A DNA stretch of 64,000 bases from the NCBI GenBank assembly GCA_963844845.1, contig CAWJPW010000001.1, forward strand, positions 124,001 to 188,000, read 5' to 3'. The DNA is from CAWJPW01 sp963844845. Its GTDB lineage: Bacteria; Acidobacteriota; Thermoanaerobaculia; Thermoanaerobaculales; Sulfomarinibacteraceae. The position numbers and the translations under genes are program-made. Every line of letters begins with the position of its first letter. Positions within the stretch are counted from its first letter, which is position 1. Below, one piece after another: positions 28,512 through 36,752 of this stretch. The notes below the pieces were generated by a model. That model was not told the DNA's origin and made no database searches. It saw only the letters and a program-made list of their open reading frames with translations.

Positions 28512-29197
28512 GCGGCCTCCCTCACGCGGGTGTCGCTCTCCACCTGACCGTCGCGCAGGCGGATCACGCGCCGTGCATGCTCGGCGATGTCGGCCTCGTG
28601 AGTGACCAGCACGATGGTATTGCCGTCGGCGTGGAGCCGGTCGAACACCCGCATGATCTCGTCGCCGGTCACGCTGTCGAGGTTGCCGGTGGGCTCGTCG
28701 GCAAGAATGATGGACGGCTCGGTGACCAGCGCCCGCGCGATGGCCGCACGCTGGCGCTGCCCGCCGGAGAGCTCGGTGGGCCGATGGCGCATGCGCTCGG
28801 CCAGCCCCACTGCCGCCACCGCCGCCTCCACCTTGCGGCGTCTCTCGGCCGGAGCGACACCGCGGTACACCAGGGGCAGCTCGACGTTGTGGTAAATGTC
28901 CGCCCGCGGCAGCAGGTTGAAGGTCTGGAACACGAAGCCGATCTTGACGTTGCGGATCTCCGCCAGCTCGTCCTCGCCGAGGGTGCCGACATCGCGGCCG
29001 TCGAGCACGTAGCGGCCCCCTGTGGGCACGTCGAGGCATCCGATAATGTTCATCAGGGTCGACTTGCCCGAGCCGGATGGACCCATGATGGCGACGTACT
29101 CGCCACTTTCCACCGCGAGAGAGAGGCCACGCAGGGCCTCCACGCCGACGCCGTTCATCGCGTATCGCTTGGTGACCTCGCGAAGCTCGACCGTCAT
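28508..29197 (-). CDS. MacB/LolD-type ABC transporter ATP-binding protein
   Basis: 229 aa. Walker A GPSGSGKSTLMNIIG (about residues 38-52), Q-loop FVFQTFNLLPR, signature ELSGGQRQRAAIARAL, Walker B IILADEPTGNLD and switch VTHEADIAEHARR are all intact. It overlaps both neighbours by 4 bp (ATGA with the adaptor, GTGA with the permease), marking a tightly coupled operon. It would power efflux or lipoprotein-type extraction through the permeases. Confidence 0.94.
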   Translation of the reverse strand: MTVELREVTKRYAMNGVGVEALRGLSLAVESGEYVAIMGPSGSGKSTLMNIIGCLDVPTGGRYVLDGRDVGTLGEDELAEIRNVKIGFVFQTFNLLPRADIYHNVELPLVYRGVAPAERRRKVEAAVAAVGLAERMRHRPTELSGGQRQRAAIARALVTEPSIILADEPTGNLDSVTGDEIMRVFDRLHADGNTIVLVTHEADIAEHARRVIRLRDGQVESDTRVREAA

Positions 29198-30456
29198 GAC
29201 CTCACCCCCTCCTTCGCCTGCGGCTTCGTCACCTCCACCGCGACCCCGTCGCTGAGGTCACGGCTGATGGCGCGGTAGCTGCCGGTAACCACCTGATCGC
29301 CCTCGTCCAGGCCTGAGAGAATCTCGATGTAGTCGGCGCCCTGGATGCCCGTCTTCACCTGCCGCGCCTCGACGACACCGTCGCGGGCCACCCAGACCAC
29401 CTGGACGAAGCCCTCGTCGTCCGGCGTGAAGCGTGGCTCGCCCCCCTCGCCGTCGGAAGCGGCGTTGGGAGCGCCCAGCTGGTCCAACGTGCGCACCGCC
29501 ACGCACTGGATCCGCACTCCGAGGGCGCCCTCGTGGACGTCCGTGACGATATCGCCCGACGCGGTCATGCCGGGCCGAAGCGTGGGATCCGGGTCGTTCA
29601 CGCCGATCTTCACCTCGAACTCAGTCTTCTGGTCAGTGGTGCCCTGCGCCGAGATCCGCGCGCTGGAGGCGATCTCGGTGACGGTGCCGGTGAGCTTCGT
29701 TCCCGGCAGTGCATCCACCTCCACCGAGGCGTCATCGTTGAGCGACACCAGCACGATGTCGTTTTCGGCCACCGCCACCAGAGCCTCCATCCCGGCCAGG
29801 TTGGAAAGCTCCATGATGATGTCCTCCTGGAACTGCGAGCCCAGGGCGATCTCGCCCACCTCCTTGTTGAGGCGGCTCACGGTCCCCGAGATCGGGGCGT
29901 AGATGGTGGTCTTGGAGAGCGCGTCCCGGGCCTCCTTGAGGGAGGCTTGGGCTTGCGCCACCTGGTCCTCGGCCGACTTGTGGCGCGCCTTCTCCACCTG
30001 GGCGCCCGCGTAGGTCGTGTCCAGCGCGGCCTGCGACTCCAGATCCTTGGCGAACAGCTGCGAGGTACGCTCGTGGTCCTTGGACGCCTTGACCATGTTC
30101 TCCTTCGCGAGATCCACCTGCGCCTCGGCCACCCGCAGGTTCGCCTCGGCGCTCTCCGTTGCCGCCACGTAGCGCTCACGGTCGAGCTCGACGAGCAGGG
30201 CACCCTTTTCCACCCAGTCGCCCTCCTTCACCGTAATGCGAGTGATCTTGGCGCTGACGTCGGCGGAGATATTGACCTGGGTTACGGGCTGGATCTTGCC
30301 GGTGGCGTTGACCGTCTGGACGATGGTCCGGCGGGTCACGGGCTCCACCTCAACCGCCTGCGCGTCGGCACCGCGCTTGCGAAGGCTGAAGCCGATGGTG
30401 ACCGCAGCGATGACCAGGACAGCGAGCAGGGCGAACACGACGCGTCGCTTGCGCAT
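29194..30456 (-). CDS. MacA/HlyD-type periplasmic adaptor (membrane fusion protein)
   Basis: 420 aa with GGAGAGG before the ATG. One N-terminal membrane anchor (FALLAVLVIAAVTIGFSL), a split biotinyl-lipoyl domain (VNISADVSAKITRITVKEGDWVEKG and later IYAPISGTVSRLNKEVGE), an alpha-helical hairpin of about 90 residues between them, and a beta-barrel domain with SARISAQGTTDQKTEFEVKI. It would bridge the MacB-like inner-membrane complex to an outer-membrane TolC-type channel, which is not encoded here. First gene of the four-gene operon. Confidence 0.93.
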   Translation of the reverse strand: MRKRRVVFALLAVLVIAAVTIGFSLRKRGADAQAVEVEPVTRRTIVQTVNATGKIQPVTQVNISADVSAKITRITVKEGDWVEKGALLVELDRERYVAATESAEANLRVAEAQVDLAKENMVKASKDHERTSQLFAKDLESQAALDTTYAGAQVEKARHKSAEDQVAQAQASLKEARDALSKTTIYAPISGTVSRLNKEVGEIALGSQFQEDIIMELSNLAGMEALVAVAENDIVLVSLNDDASVEVDALPGTKLTGTVTEIASSARISAQGTTDQKTEFEVKIGVNDPDPTLRPGMTASGDIVTDVHEGALGVRIQCVAVRTLDQLGAPNAASDGEGGEPRFTPDDEGFVQVVWVARDGVVEARQVKTGIQGADYIEILSGLDEGDQVVTGSYRAISRDLSDGVAVEVTKPQAKEGVRS

Positions 30457-30651
30457 GATGTACCTCTCCGGGGCGTTATGGGGCGACGGGCCCCTACCTC
30501 ACACTCGATCTCGATGCCTCTCACCGCGTTCTACGGTGCAGGAGCCGGTCTGGTTCTCGAGTGGGGTCGGTGCGGGCCGGAGGGCTGACATCGGGAGCGG
30601 CGCGCTCGAGCCGAGCTTCTCATGACGGCGCCACGTTGGGCCGACTGTATG

Positions 30652-30843
30652 TCAGGGCGACGTGTCGAGATCCTCGGGTCCGGCGGAGCCCGCGCTGCGA
30701 TCATGCCTGGGTCGCCGCCCGGCGAACACTGCGAGCGGCCCCAACACCAGGTGAGCCACGCCCACGAGCACCCCGGTCACGAGGAGCGCCGCACCAAGCA
30801 GGCGCTCGCCTCGGCGGCGACTCGACGAGTCGCTGTCCGCCAC
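30652..30843 (-). CDS. Possible small single-span membrane protein downstream of prpE
   Basis: A 63-aa frame from a GTG: a polar start with SRRRGERL, one hydrophobic segment (LLGAALLVTGVLVGVAHLVLG) and a polar tail. It begins 56 bp after the prpE stop on the same strand, so it could be co-transcribed. The only support is the membrane segment; no homologue is recognised and no ribosome-binding site is clear. It could be spurious in such GC-rich sequence. Confidence 0.35.
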   Translation of the reverse strand: MADSDSSSRRRGERLLGAALLVTGVLVGVAHLVLGPLAVFAGRRPRHDRSAGSAGPEDLDTSP

Positions 30844-30898
30844 CGCGGCCGGGCAGCGGGCACCCTCTCCCTGGTCCGGAGCCCTGGGCGGGGCGTCG

Positions 30899-32827
30899 TC
30901 ATTCCGCGGTCGTCGCCGAGCTCTCCTCATCCTTCAGAGCGTACCCCAGGCTGCGCAGGGCGGCCGCGATCTCGGGCAGGATCGCGGGATCGTCGATGGT
31001 CGCCGGCATGCGATACTCCTCGCCCTCGGCGATCTTCTTCATGGTGCCGCGGAGGATCTTTCCAGAGCGCGTCTTGGGCAGCCGCTTCACCACCACCGCG
31101 ACCTTGAACGACGCCACCGGACCGATGCGCTCCCGCACCTGCCCGACCAGCTCGCGTTCGATATCCCCGTCCGGCCGCTCCACCCCGGCTTTGAGCACCA
31201 CGAATCCCACAGGGACCTCGCCCTTGAGGGAATCGGCGACGCCGATCACCGCGCACTCGGCGACGTCCGGGTGGGAGGCGAGGACCTCCTCCATCCCGCC
31301 GGTGGAAAGCCGATGCCCCGCAACGTTGATGATGTCGTCGGTGCGGCTCATGACGAAGAGGTAGCTGTCTTCGTCGACGTAGCCGGCGTCAGCGGTGCGA
31401 TAGAAGCCTTTGAACTGTGAAAGATATGATTTCACGAAACCGTCATCGTTGTGCCACAGGGTGGTCAGGCAGCCCGGCGGAAGCGGAAGCCTCACGACGA
31501 TATTGCCGATCTCCCCGGTCTTCACCGGCGCTCCGCGCGAATCGACCACCTGCACATCGTACCCGGGCACCGCCTTGGTGGGCGAGCCGTACTTCACCGG
31601 CAGCCTGCCCAGACCAACGCAGTTGGCGCCGATGGCCCAGCCGGTCTCCGTCTGCCACCAGTGGTCGATCACCGGCCGCTGGAGGTGCTCCTCGGCCCAC
31701 CGAAGCGTGGCGGGGTCGGCGCGCTCCCCGGCCAGGAAAAGCGTACGAAAGCGGCTCAAGTCGTAGCGCTCGATGTGCGCGCCCTCCGGGTCCTCCTTGC
31801 GGATTGCACGGAACGCCGTGGGCGCGGTAAACATCGCCGCCGCACCGTGCTGGCTGATCACCCGCCAGAACGCCCCGGGGTCGGGGGTACCAACCGGCTT
31901 GCCCTCGTAGAGGATCGTGGTGCAGCCGTGCAGCAGGGGCCCGTAGACGATGTAGGAGTGACCCACCACCCAGCCCACGTCGGAGGCGGCCCAGTACACC
32001 TCGCCCGGCTCGACTCCGTAGACGGCGCGCATCGACCACTTGAGCGCCACCATGTGGCCGCCGTTGTCGCGCACCACGCCTTTGGGCACGCCGGTGGTGC
32101 CCGAGGTGTAGAGAATGTAGAGGGGATCGGTGGCCCGCACCGGAACGCACGCCGCCGGCACGGCCTCGCTCATCGCCGCCTCCCAGTCGACGTCGCGACC
32201 GGTCTGAAGCGGCGCCTCCATCTCGGAACGCTGCAGGATCAGGCAGCGCTCCGGCTTGCTCGCCGCCAACCTGATCGCCTCGTCGAGGAGTGGCTTGTAT
32301 GCCACTACCCGCCCCGGTTCGAGGCCGCACGACGCCGACACCACGACCTTCGGCCGGGCGTCGTCGATGCGGGTCGCCAGCTCGCGGGCGGCGAAGCCGC
32401 CGAACACCACGGAGTGGATGGCGCCGATGCGGGCGCAGGCGAGCATCGCCATCACCGTCTCCGGCACCATGGGCATGTAGATGACCACGCGGTCGCCCCG
32501 GCCGACCCCCAGGGCGCGCAGCGCCCCAGCGCAGCGTGCGACCGCGTCGCGGAGCTCCCGGTAGGTGAACGACCCGAGCACTCCGGCCAGGGGCGAGTCG
32601 TAGATCAGCGCCGCCTGCTCGCCGCGGCCCGCCTCGACGTGCCGATCGAGGGCGTTGTAGCAGGTGTTGGTCTCGGCGCCGACGAACCACCGGTAGAACG
32701 GCGCCGAGGCGGTGTCCAGCACCTTGGTCCACGGCTTCGTCCAGTCCAGCTCGGCGGCCGCCTCGGCCCAGAACCCCTCGGGATCACTCAACGAGCGAGC
32801 GTACGCGTCTTCGTACCGAGTCGACAT
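30899..32827 (-). CDS. prpE: Propionyl-CoA synthetase (PrpE/ACSS3-type acyl-CoA synthetase)
   Basis: 642 aa. The start at 32827 is fixed by AAGGAGGG at 7 nt. It activates propionate (or acetate) to acyl-CoA through an acyl-adenylate. AMP-forming motifs: YILYTSGTTGVPKGVVRDNG, the WWQTE motif, and the C-terminal PKTRSGKILRGTMKKIA containing the lysine that is acetylated in this family. The ASCGLEPGRVVAYKPLLDEA segment and the RDNGGH after the P-loop match PrpE/ACSS3 better than Acs. Substrate choice is inferred from these. No methylcitrate-cycle or methylmalonyl genes are adjacent. Confidence 0.9.
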   Translation of the reverse strand: MSTRYEDAYARSLSDPEGFWAEAAAELDWTKPWTKVLDTASAPFYRWFVGAETNTCYNALDRHVEAGRGEQAALIYDSPLAGVLGSFTYRELRDAVARCAGALRALGVGRGDRVVIYMPMVPETVMAMLACARIGAIHSVVFGGFAARELATRIDDARPKVVVSASCGLEPGRVVAYKPLLDEAIRLAASKPERCLILQRSEMEAPLQTGRDVDWEAAMSEAVPAACVPVRATDPLYILYTSGTTGVPKGVVRDNGGHMVALKWSMRAVYGVEPGEVYWAASDVGWVVGHSYIVYGPLLHGCTTILYEGKPVGTPDPGAFWRVISQHGAAAMFTAPTAFRAIRKEDPEGAHIERYDLSRFRTLFLAGERADPATLRWAEEHLQRPVIDHWWQTETGWAIGANCVGLGRLPVKYGSPTKAVPGYDVQVVDSRGAPVKTGEIGNIVVRLPLPPGCLTTLWHNDDGFVKSYLSQFKGFYRTADAGYVDEDSYLFVMSRTDDIINVAGHRLSTGGMEEVLASHPDVAECAVIGVADSLKGEVPVGFVVLKAGVERPDGDIERELVGQVRERIGPVASFKVAVVVKRLPKTRSGKILRGTMKKIAEGEEYRMPATIDDPAILPEIAAALRSLGYALKDEESSATTAE

Positions 32828-32938
32828 CCTGCGCCCTCCTTCTCGCCACCCCGGCGCCAGCCCGATGGTGGCAGGCCTGGGAAGCGTTCGAGCTCCTACG
32901 AAAATAGGCGAGCAGGAATCAGTGCGCAATCAGGGGGG

Positions 32939-33784
32939 TCAGGAACTTCCGCCCTGGCCGCCGGCCGAGGCGCGCAGCGGCTGGAGGCTGCGCAGCGAAG
33001 GCGGGAACCGGGTCGCCGCCGGCAGCTCGAGGCCGAACTGCTCCGCCAGCAGAGGCAGGAGCTCGGCGTCCGCGACCTCGCGCCCCTCGCTCTTCCCTCC
33101 CCGGCGTACGGTGAAGGTGCGGTCGCGCAGGACTCGCCGCTCACCCGCGAACGAGAGCTGGGCGGTGAGGGTGGTCGTGAAGGGCGACGCAGGCCAGGTG
33201 GACGTGAAGTGGTTCGCCATCTCGAAGTCGACCGGCAGCGCCGGCTCGAGCGCGAAGGCGTAGAGGTCCTGCCACTCCTCGCCGCGGCGCACCTGCAGGA
33301 TCCGCAGCCGACCCTCCTCCGCCACACGGTAGCAATCGTCGACCTGGCGGGAGACCTCGCCGCTGAGGTCCACCGGCCACAGCGGCCCGTCCCCGCCGAA
33401 GCCGACGTCCGCGAGCACCACCCTGCCACCGAGATCGACGGTGAGCACCATGTGAGTCCGCGGCAAGGTCCGGGTGGCGCCGGGCGGCCGCACGCGCGCC
33501 TCCAGCGTCGCCACGGTGAATCCGAGGCGCTGGAGGACCGCGGCGAAGAGGGTGTTCTGCTCGAAGCAGTACCCACCGCGGCAGAGGGTCACCAGCTTGC
33601 GCTCCAGGCTCTCAAGGTCGAGCGGTACACGCCGGCCAAGGACGACGTCGATGTTCTCGAAGGGAATCGAGCCGAGGTGCGCCAGGTGCAGCGCCGAGAG
33701 CACGTCGGAGCTCGTCTCCCGCGGACCCGCATACCCGATCCGCGCGAGGTAGGCGTCGAGGTCTGAAGAAGTCTCTGAGCGCAC
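32939..33784 (-). CDS. Arylamine N-acetyltransferase
   Basis: 281 aa, typical of the family. The catalytic triad is visible: Cys73 in RGGYCFEQN, His111 in PRTHMVL, and Asp126 in LADVGFGG. It transfers acyl groups from acyl-CoA to arylamines or hydrazines; in some actinobacteria NAT uses propionyl-CoA. It lies upstream of prpE on the same strand (111-bp gap), so a link to short acyl-CoA pools is possible but speculative. The C-terminal 20 residues are low-complexity Ser/Gly. Confidence 0.93.
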   Translation of the reverse strand: MRSETSSDLDAYLARIGYAGPRETSSDVLSALHLAHLGSIPFENIDVVLGRRVPLDLESLERKLVTLCRGGYCFEQNTLFAAVLQRLGFTVATLEARVRPPGATRTLPRTHMVLTVDLGGRVVLADVGFGGDGPLWPVDLSGEVSRQVDDCYRVAEEGRLRILQVRRGEEWQDLYAFALEPALPVDFEMANHFTSTWPASPFTTTLTAQLSFAGERRVLRDRTFTVRRGGKSEGREVADAELLPLLAEQFGLELPAATRFPPSLRSLQPLRASAGGQGGSS

Positions 33785-33969
33785 GGTCCCTCCTCTGTTG
33801 CCCCCGACTGGGCCTCACACCACTGCAAACTCCCGGAACACGCGGCGCGGCCGCCGGCTTCCCGGACGCCGTCCACGGCACACGACGGGACCGCTGCCGT
33901 AACCGGCTCCCCCAACCGCGGCACACGAGGACGCGACCGTGCCGCCTTCACTTCGCTAAGGGAGACATC

Positions 33970-34469
33970 ATGACCATGATGGACCGCGTCCGAGCCTTCG
34001 TCCACTCCTGCCGCCGCTGCGCCGAGCATCTCGCCTTCCTGGCACCGCTGGTCACTCGGCTCACCATCGCCCTCGGGTTCCTCCGCACCGGCCTCGGCAC
34101 GTGGCGGCACCTCGACAACGTAGTGAGCTTCTTCAGCGGGCTCGGGATCCTCTTCCCAGCGGCGAACGCCGCCCTGGTGGCAAGCTTCAAGCTCGTCGGC
34201 GGGGTCCTTCTGCTCCTCGGCCTCCTCACCCGGCCCGCCGCCGGGCGACCTGGCTGGCGGTGTACCGCCGCGACTACTCGGTGCCGCGCCTCGAGCTCAC
34301 ACGCTCCGAGCTCCAGCTCCTGCGCTCCCTGGTGGACGGTCCGCAGCTCGGACCGGCGCTGGCCTCAGCCGCCGCCCGCCTACGCTCGGCGAAGCGTGAG
34401 GACACCATCTTCCGCTGGTGCCACGGCTGGATCGTCGATGGCCTTTTCAGCTCCGCTGAGCTGAGCTGA
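33970..34469 (+). pseudogene. Chimeric relic: DoxX-like N-terminus joined out of frame to a DUF2063-like C-terminus
   Basis: From an ATG with AAGGGAG, about 93 codons encode a DoxX-type start: VTRLTIALGFLRTGLGTWRHL and VSFFSGLGILFPAANAALVASFKLVGGVLLLLGLLTR. Near 34240 the membrane pattern stops. A different frame then becomes protein-like up to 34469: WLAVYRRDYSVPRLELTRSE, LLRSLVDGPQLGPAL and FRWCHGWIVDGLF. That resembles the C-terminal domain of DUF2063 (HvfC/BufC-like) proteins. In many bacteria DoxX, DUF692 and DUF2063 genes form one operon, so an internal deletion could have joined the first and last. The original frame continues to 34464 but as low-complexity sequence. Confidence 0.6.
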
Positions 34470-34530
34470 CTCGAGGGGTCCGGTCTACCGGGACCGCGGG
34501 CCGACGCGCCGGGCGCCCCGGACACGACGT

Positions 34531-34555
34531 CGGCCCCGGCGCGAGGCCGGGGCCG
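34531..34555. terminator. GC-rich hairpin between the DoxX relic and the 34579-35211 gene
   Basis: CGGCCCCGGC and GCCGGGGCCG form a perfect 10-bp stem with loop GCGAG. It lies between convergent transcription units. There is no T-run, so intrinsic termination would rely on the stem alone. Confidence 0.5.
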
Positions 34556-34578
34556 TGACTTGAAACCGGCGGCGAGGG

Positions 34579-35211
34579 TCAGTCCACGTCTTCGCTGACG
34601 TCCTTGTCGCTCGTGATCTTGACGATCACGTGCCTGCGCACCTGGGCGCCTTCGTCGGCCTTCGCCATCGCGGTGCCGCACACCGGGCAGGTGAACGACT
34701 CCATGGTGGCGTCCTTCTTGGGCACAACGAGCTCCACGTCGTCCTTGGGGCAGCGGTAGAGCACGCGGTCGTCCGAGCTGACCCAGAAAGGACGGTCTTT
34801 CAGCTCGACCACGGACCCGTCATCGCCGCGAAACACGTAGGTTTCGCTGTCGTGGTCGCCCTCGGCATTCGAGTTCACGGTCACCCACTGCCTGACCCTG
34901 GCGTCGTCGTCACCGCTCTTCACGATGAATGCGTGACCGGCCTTGCCCGGCGCGAGGACCAGCTGCTCGTCCGGCAGCTTCACCTTGAGGACGTCGCCCT
35001 CGCGGGTGACGGTGATCTCGCCGCCGATACCCTCCAGGGTCCGCGTCTCACCATCCTCGAAATCCTTGAGGGACAGCTCCTGCACATTGCTTCCCGACAC
35101 CACCGTAACCCGCTGGGCGGAACCGCCGTCGTCTCCGGCCAGGAGCAGCGGAGCCGCCAGCAGCACCACCAACGCCGCGATCAGTATCTCGAGCTTCCAC
35201 GAGGGCCTCAT
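34579..35211 (-). CDS. Secreted protein with a C-terminal cysteine knuckle, function unknown
   Basis: 210 aa with GGAGG before the ATG. An N-terminal hydrophobic segment (ILIAALVVLLAAPLLLAG) is a signal peptide or anchor. Residues 35-150 form a beta-rich acidic region (VTVVSGSNVQELSL, GEITVTREGDVLKVKLP). Near the C-terminus RCPKDDVEL and, 20 residues later, TCPVCGTAM look like a metal knuckle, but only three cysteines are present, so classical four-Cys zinc binding would need another ligand. No family recognised. It is convergent with the DoxX relic. Confidence 0.75.
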   Translation of the reverse strand: MRPSWKLEILIAALVVLLAAPLLLAGDDGGSAQRVTVVSGSNVQELSLKDFEDGETRTLEGIGGEITVTREGDVLKVKLPDEQLVLAPGKAGHAFIVKSGDDDARVRQWVTVNSNAEGDHDSETYVFRGDDGSVVELKDRPFWVSSDDRVLYRCPKDDVELVVPKKDATMESFTCPVCGTAMAKADEGAQVRRHVIVKITSDKDVSEDVD

Positions 35212-35384
35212 GCCTCACCTCCCGATTCGGATCGACCGCTGGGGGCCGTCACTCCGAGGAAGAGCAAACGACGTGCCACCCCGACATCCTCCCCTATCGC
35301 GCCAGGCGTCGCTGACTGCTCCCCATTTGGGGAGGCAGGCTCCTCATATCGGGAGCAGCTGCCGCCCCACGCCGAGCGCCCGCC

Positions 35385-36752
35385 CTAATCCAGTCCGTGC
35401 TTCTCGATGCGGTAGAGGAACGCCTTGTACTGGAGGCCGAGGAGGCGGGCCGCCGCCGCGCGGTTCCCGTCACAACGCGCCAGGGCCTGGCTCAGGAGAT
35501 CGGCTTCCAGGCGCTCCCAGTCCACACCCTCTGGCGGAAGGCGCAGGGTCCGCTCGGCCCCACCCGCCCCCACCACCTCGGCGGGCAGGTCGTCCGCCCC
35601 GACCCGTCCGCCCTCGGCGAGGAGCACCAGGCGCTCCATGACGTTGGCGAGCTCGCGCACGTTGCCGGGCCACGGGTGGTCGACGAGCACCCGCCACACG
35701 GTCGGCGGCACCTCCGGAACCTCGCGCCCGTGGCGCGCCGCAGCCCGCTCCAGGAACGCCGCCGCCAGGCGCGGCACGTCCTCTCGCCGCTCGCGCAAGG
35801 GCGGCACCTTGATCGGCACCACGTCGAGGCGGTAGTAGAGGTCCTCGCGGAACGTGCCGGCAACGACCATCGCCTGCAGGTCACGGTTGGAGGCCGCCAC
35901 CACGCGCACGTCCACGCTCTCCTCACCGCTGCCGCCCACCCGCGTGAACCTCCGTTCCTGCAGCACCCGAAGGAGGGTCGCCTGCAGAGGAAGCGGCATC
36001 GAGGCCACCTCGTCGAGCAGCAGGGTGCCGCCGTCGGCCTCGGCGAAGCGCCCGTCCCGGCGGCGGTGGGCGCCGGTGAAGGAGCCGCGCTCGTGGCCGA
36101 ACAGCTCGCTCTCCATGAGCGCCTCGGGGACGGCGGCGCAGTTGACGGCGACGAACGGCCCCCTGGTGCGGGGGCTCAGTCGGTGCAGGGTGCGCGCCAC
36201 CAGCTCTTTGCCGGTACCGGACTCACCGGTAACGAGGACCGTGGCGTCGCTGGCCGCGACCTTCTCCAGAGTCCGGTAGAGGGCGAGCATCGCCGGTGCA
36301 CGGCCGATCAGCTCGCCGCGGCCGCCCTCCTCCGCCACCGCCGCGCGCAGGCGGCGGTTCTCCTCCGCCAGCCGACGTGTCCGGAGGACCCGCCCCAGGG
36401 CGAGCAGCAGCGCCTCGCGCTCGAAGGGCTTGGGGAGGTAGTCGTCGGCGCCCCGACGCACCGCCTCCACGGCGTGGCCGATGGAACCGTAGGCCGTCAT
36501 CACCACGAAGGCGCAGCCGAGCCGCCGGCGGCGCACCTCGTCCAGGAGCTCGCCTCCGCTGGCCCCGGGCAACCTCCAGTCGCACAGGATGAGATCCGGC
36601 ACCTCCGTCTCGAGAGCGCCGAGAGCCTCCTCGGCGGAGGCCGCCACCGTGACGCGAAAGCCCTCGTCCGCGAGGATCTCGGCGATGAGCGTACGCTGCG
36701 ACACCTCATCCTCCACCAGGAGCAGGCGCGCTTCAGCCAACGTCATCCTCAC
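35385..36752 (-). CDS. Sigma-54-dependent response regulator, NtrC family
   Basis: 455 aa in three parts. The receiver domain has the phospho-acceptor Asp58 in LILCDWRLPG and the conserved K in YLPKPFE. The AAA+ sigma-54 interaction domain has GESGTGKELVARTLH, the GSFTGA loop (a Ser variant of the usual GAFTGA that contacts sigma-54), and GGTLLLDEVASMPL. The C-terminal Fis-type helix-turn-helix contains CDGNRAAAARLLGLQYKAFLYRIEKHG. It would activate sigma-54 promoters when phosphorylated by the histidine kinase just upstream, with which it overlaps by 20 bp. No -24/-12 promoter was spotted nearby. Confidence 0.94.
   Translation of the reverse strand: MRMTLAEARLLLVEDEVSQRTLIAEILADEGFRVTVAASAEEALGALETEVPDLILCDWRLPGASGGELLDEVRRRRLGCAFVVMTAYGSIGHAVEAVRRGADDYLPKPFEREALLLALGRVLRTRRLAEENRRLRAAVAEEGGRGELIGRAPAMLALYRTLEKVAASDATVLVTGESGTGKELVARTLHRLSPRTRGPFVAVNCAAVPEALMESELFGHERGSFTGAHRRRDGRFAEADGGTLLLDEVASMPLPLQATLLRVLQERRFTRVGGSGEESVDVRVVAASNRDLQAMVVAGTFREDLYYRLDVVPIKVPPLRERREDVPRLAAAFLERAAARHGREVPEVPPTVWRVLVDHPWPGNVRELANVMERLVLLAEGGRVGADDLPAEVVGAGGAERTLRLPPEGVDWERLEADLLSQALARCDGNRAAAARLLGLQYKAFLYRIEKHGLD

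Noticed and set aside
31451..33766. Open frame of 771 codons on the + strand opposite prpE and the acetyltransferase
   Set aside because: It spans two well-supported minus-strand genes and their spacer and has no domain.
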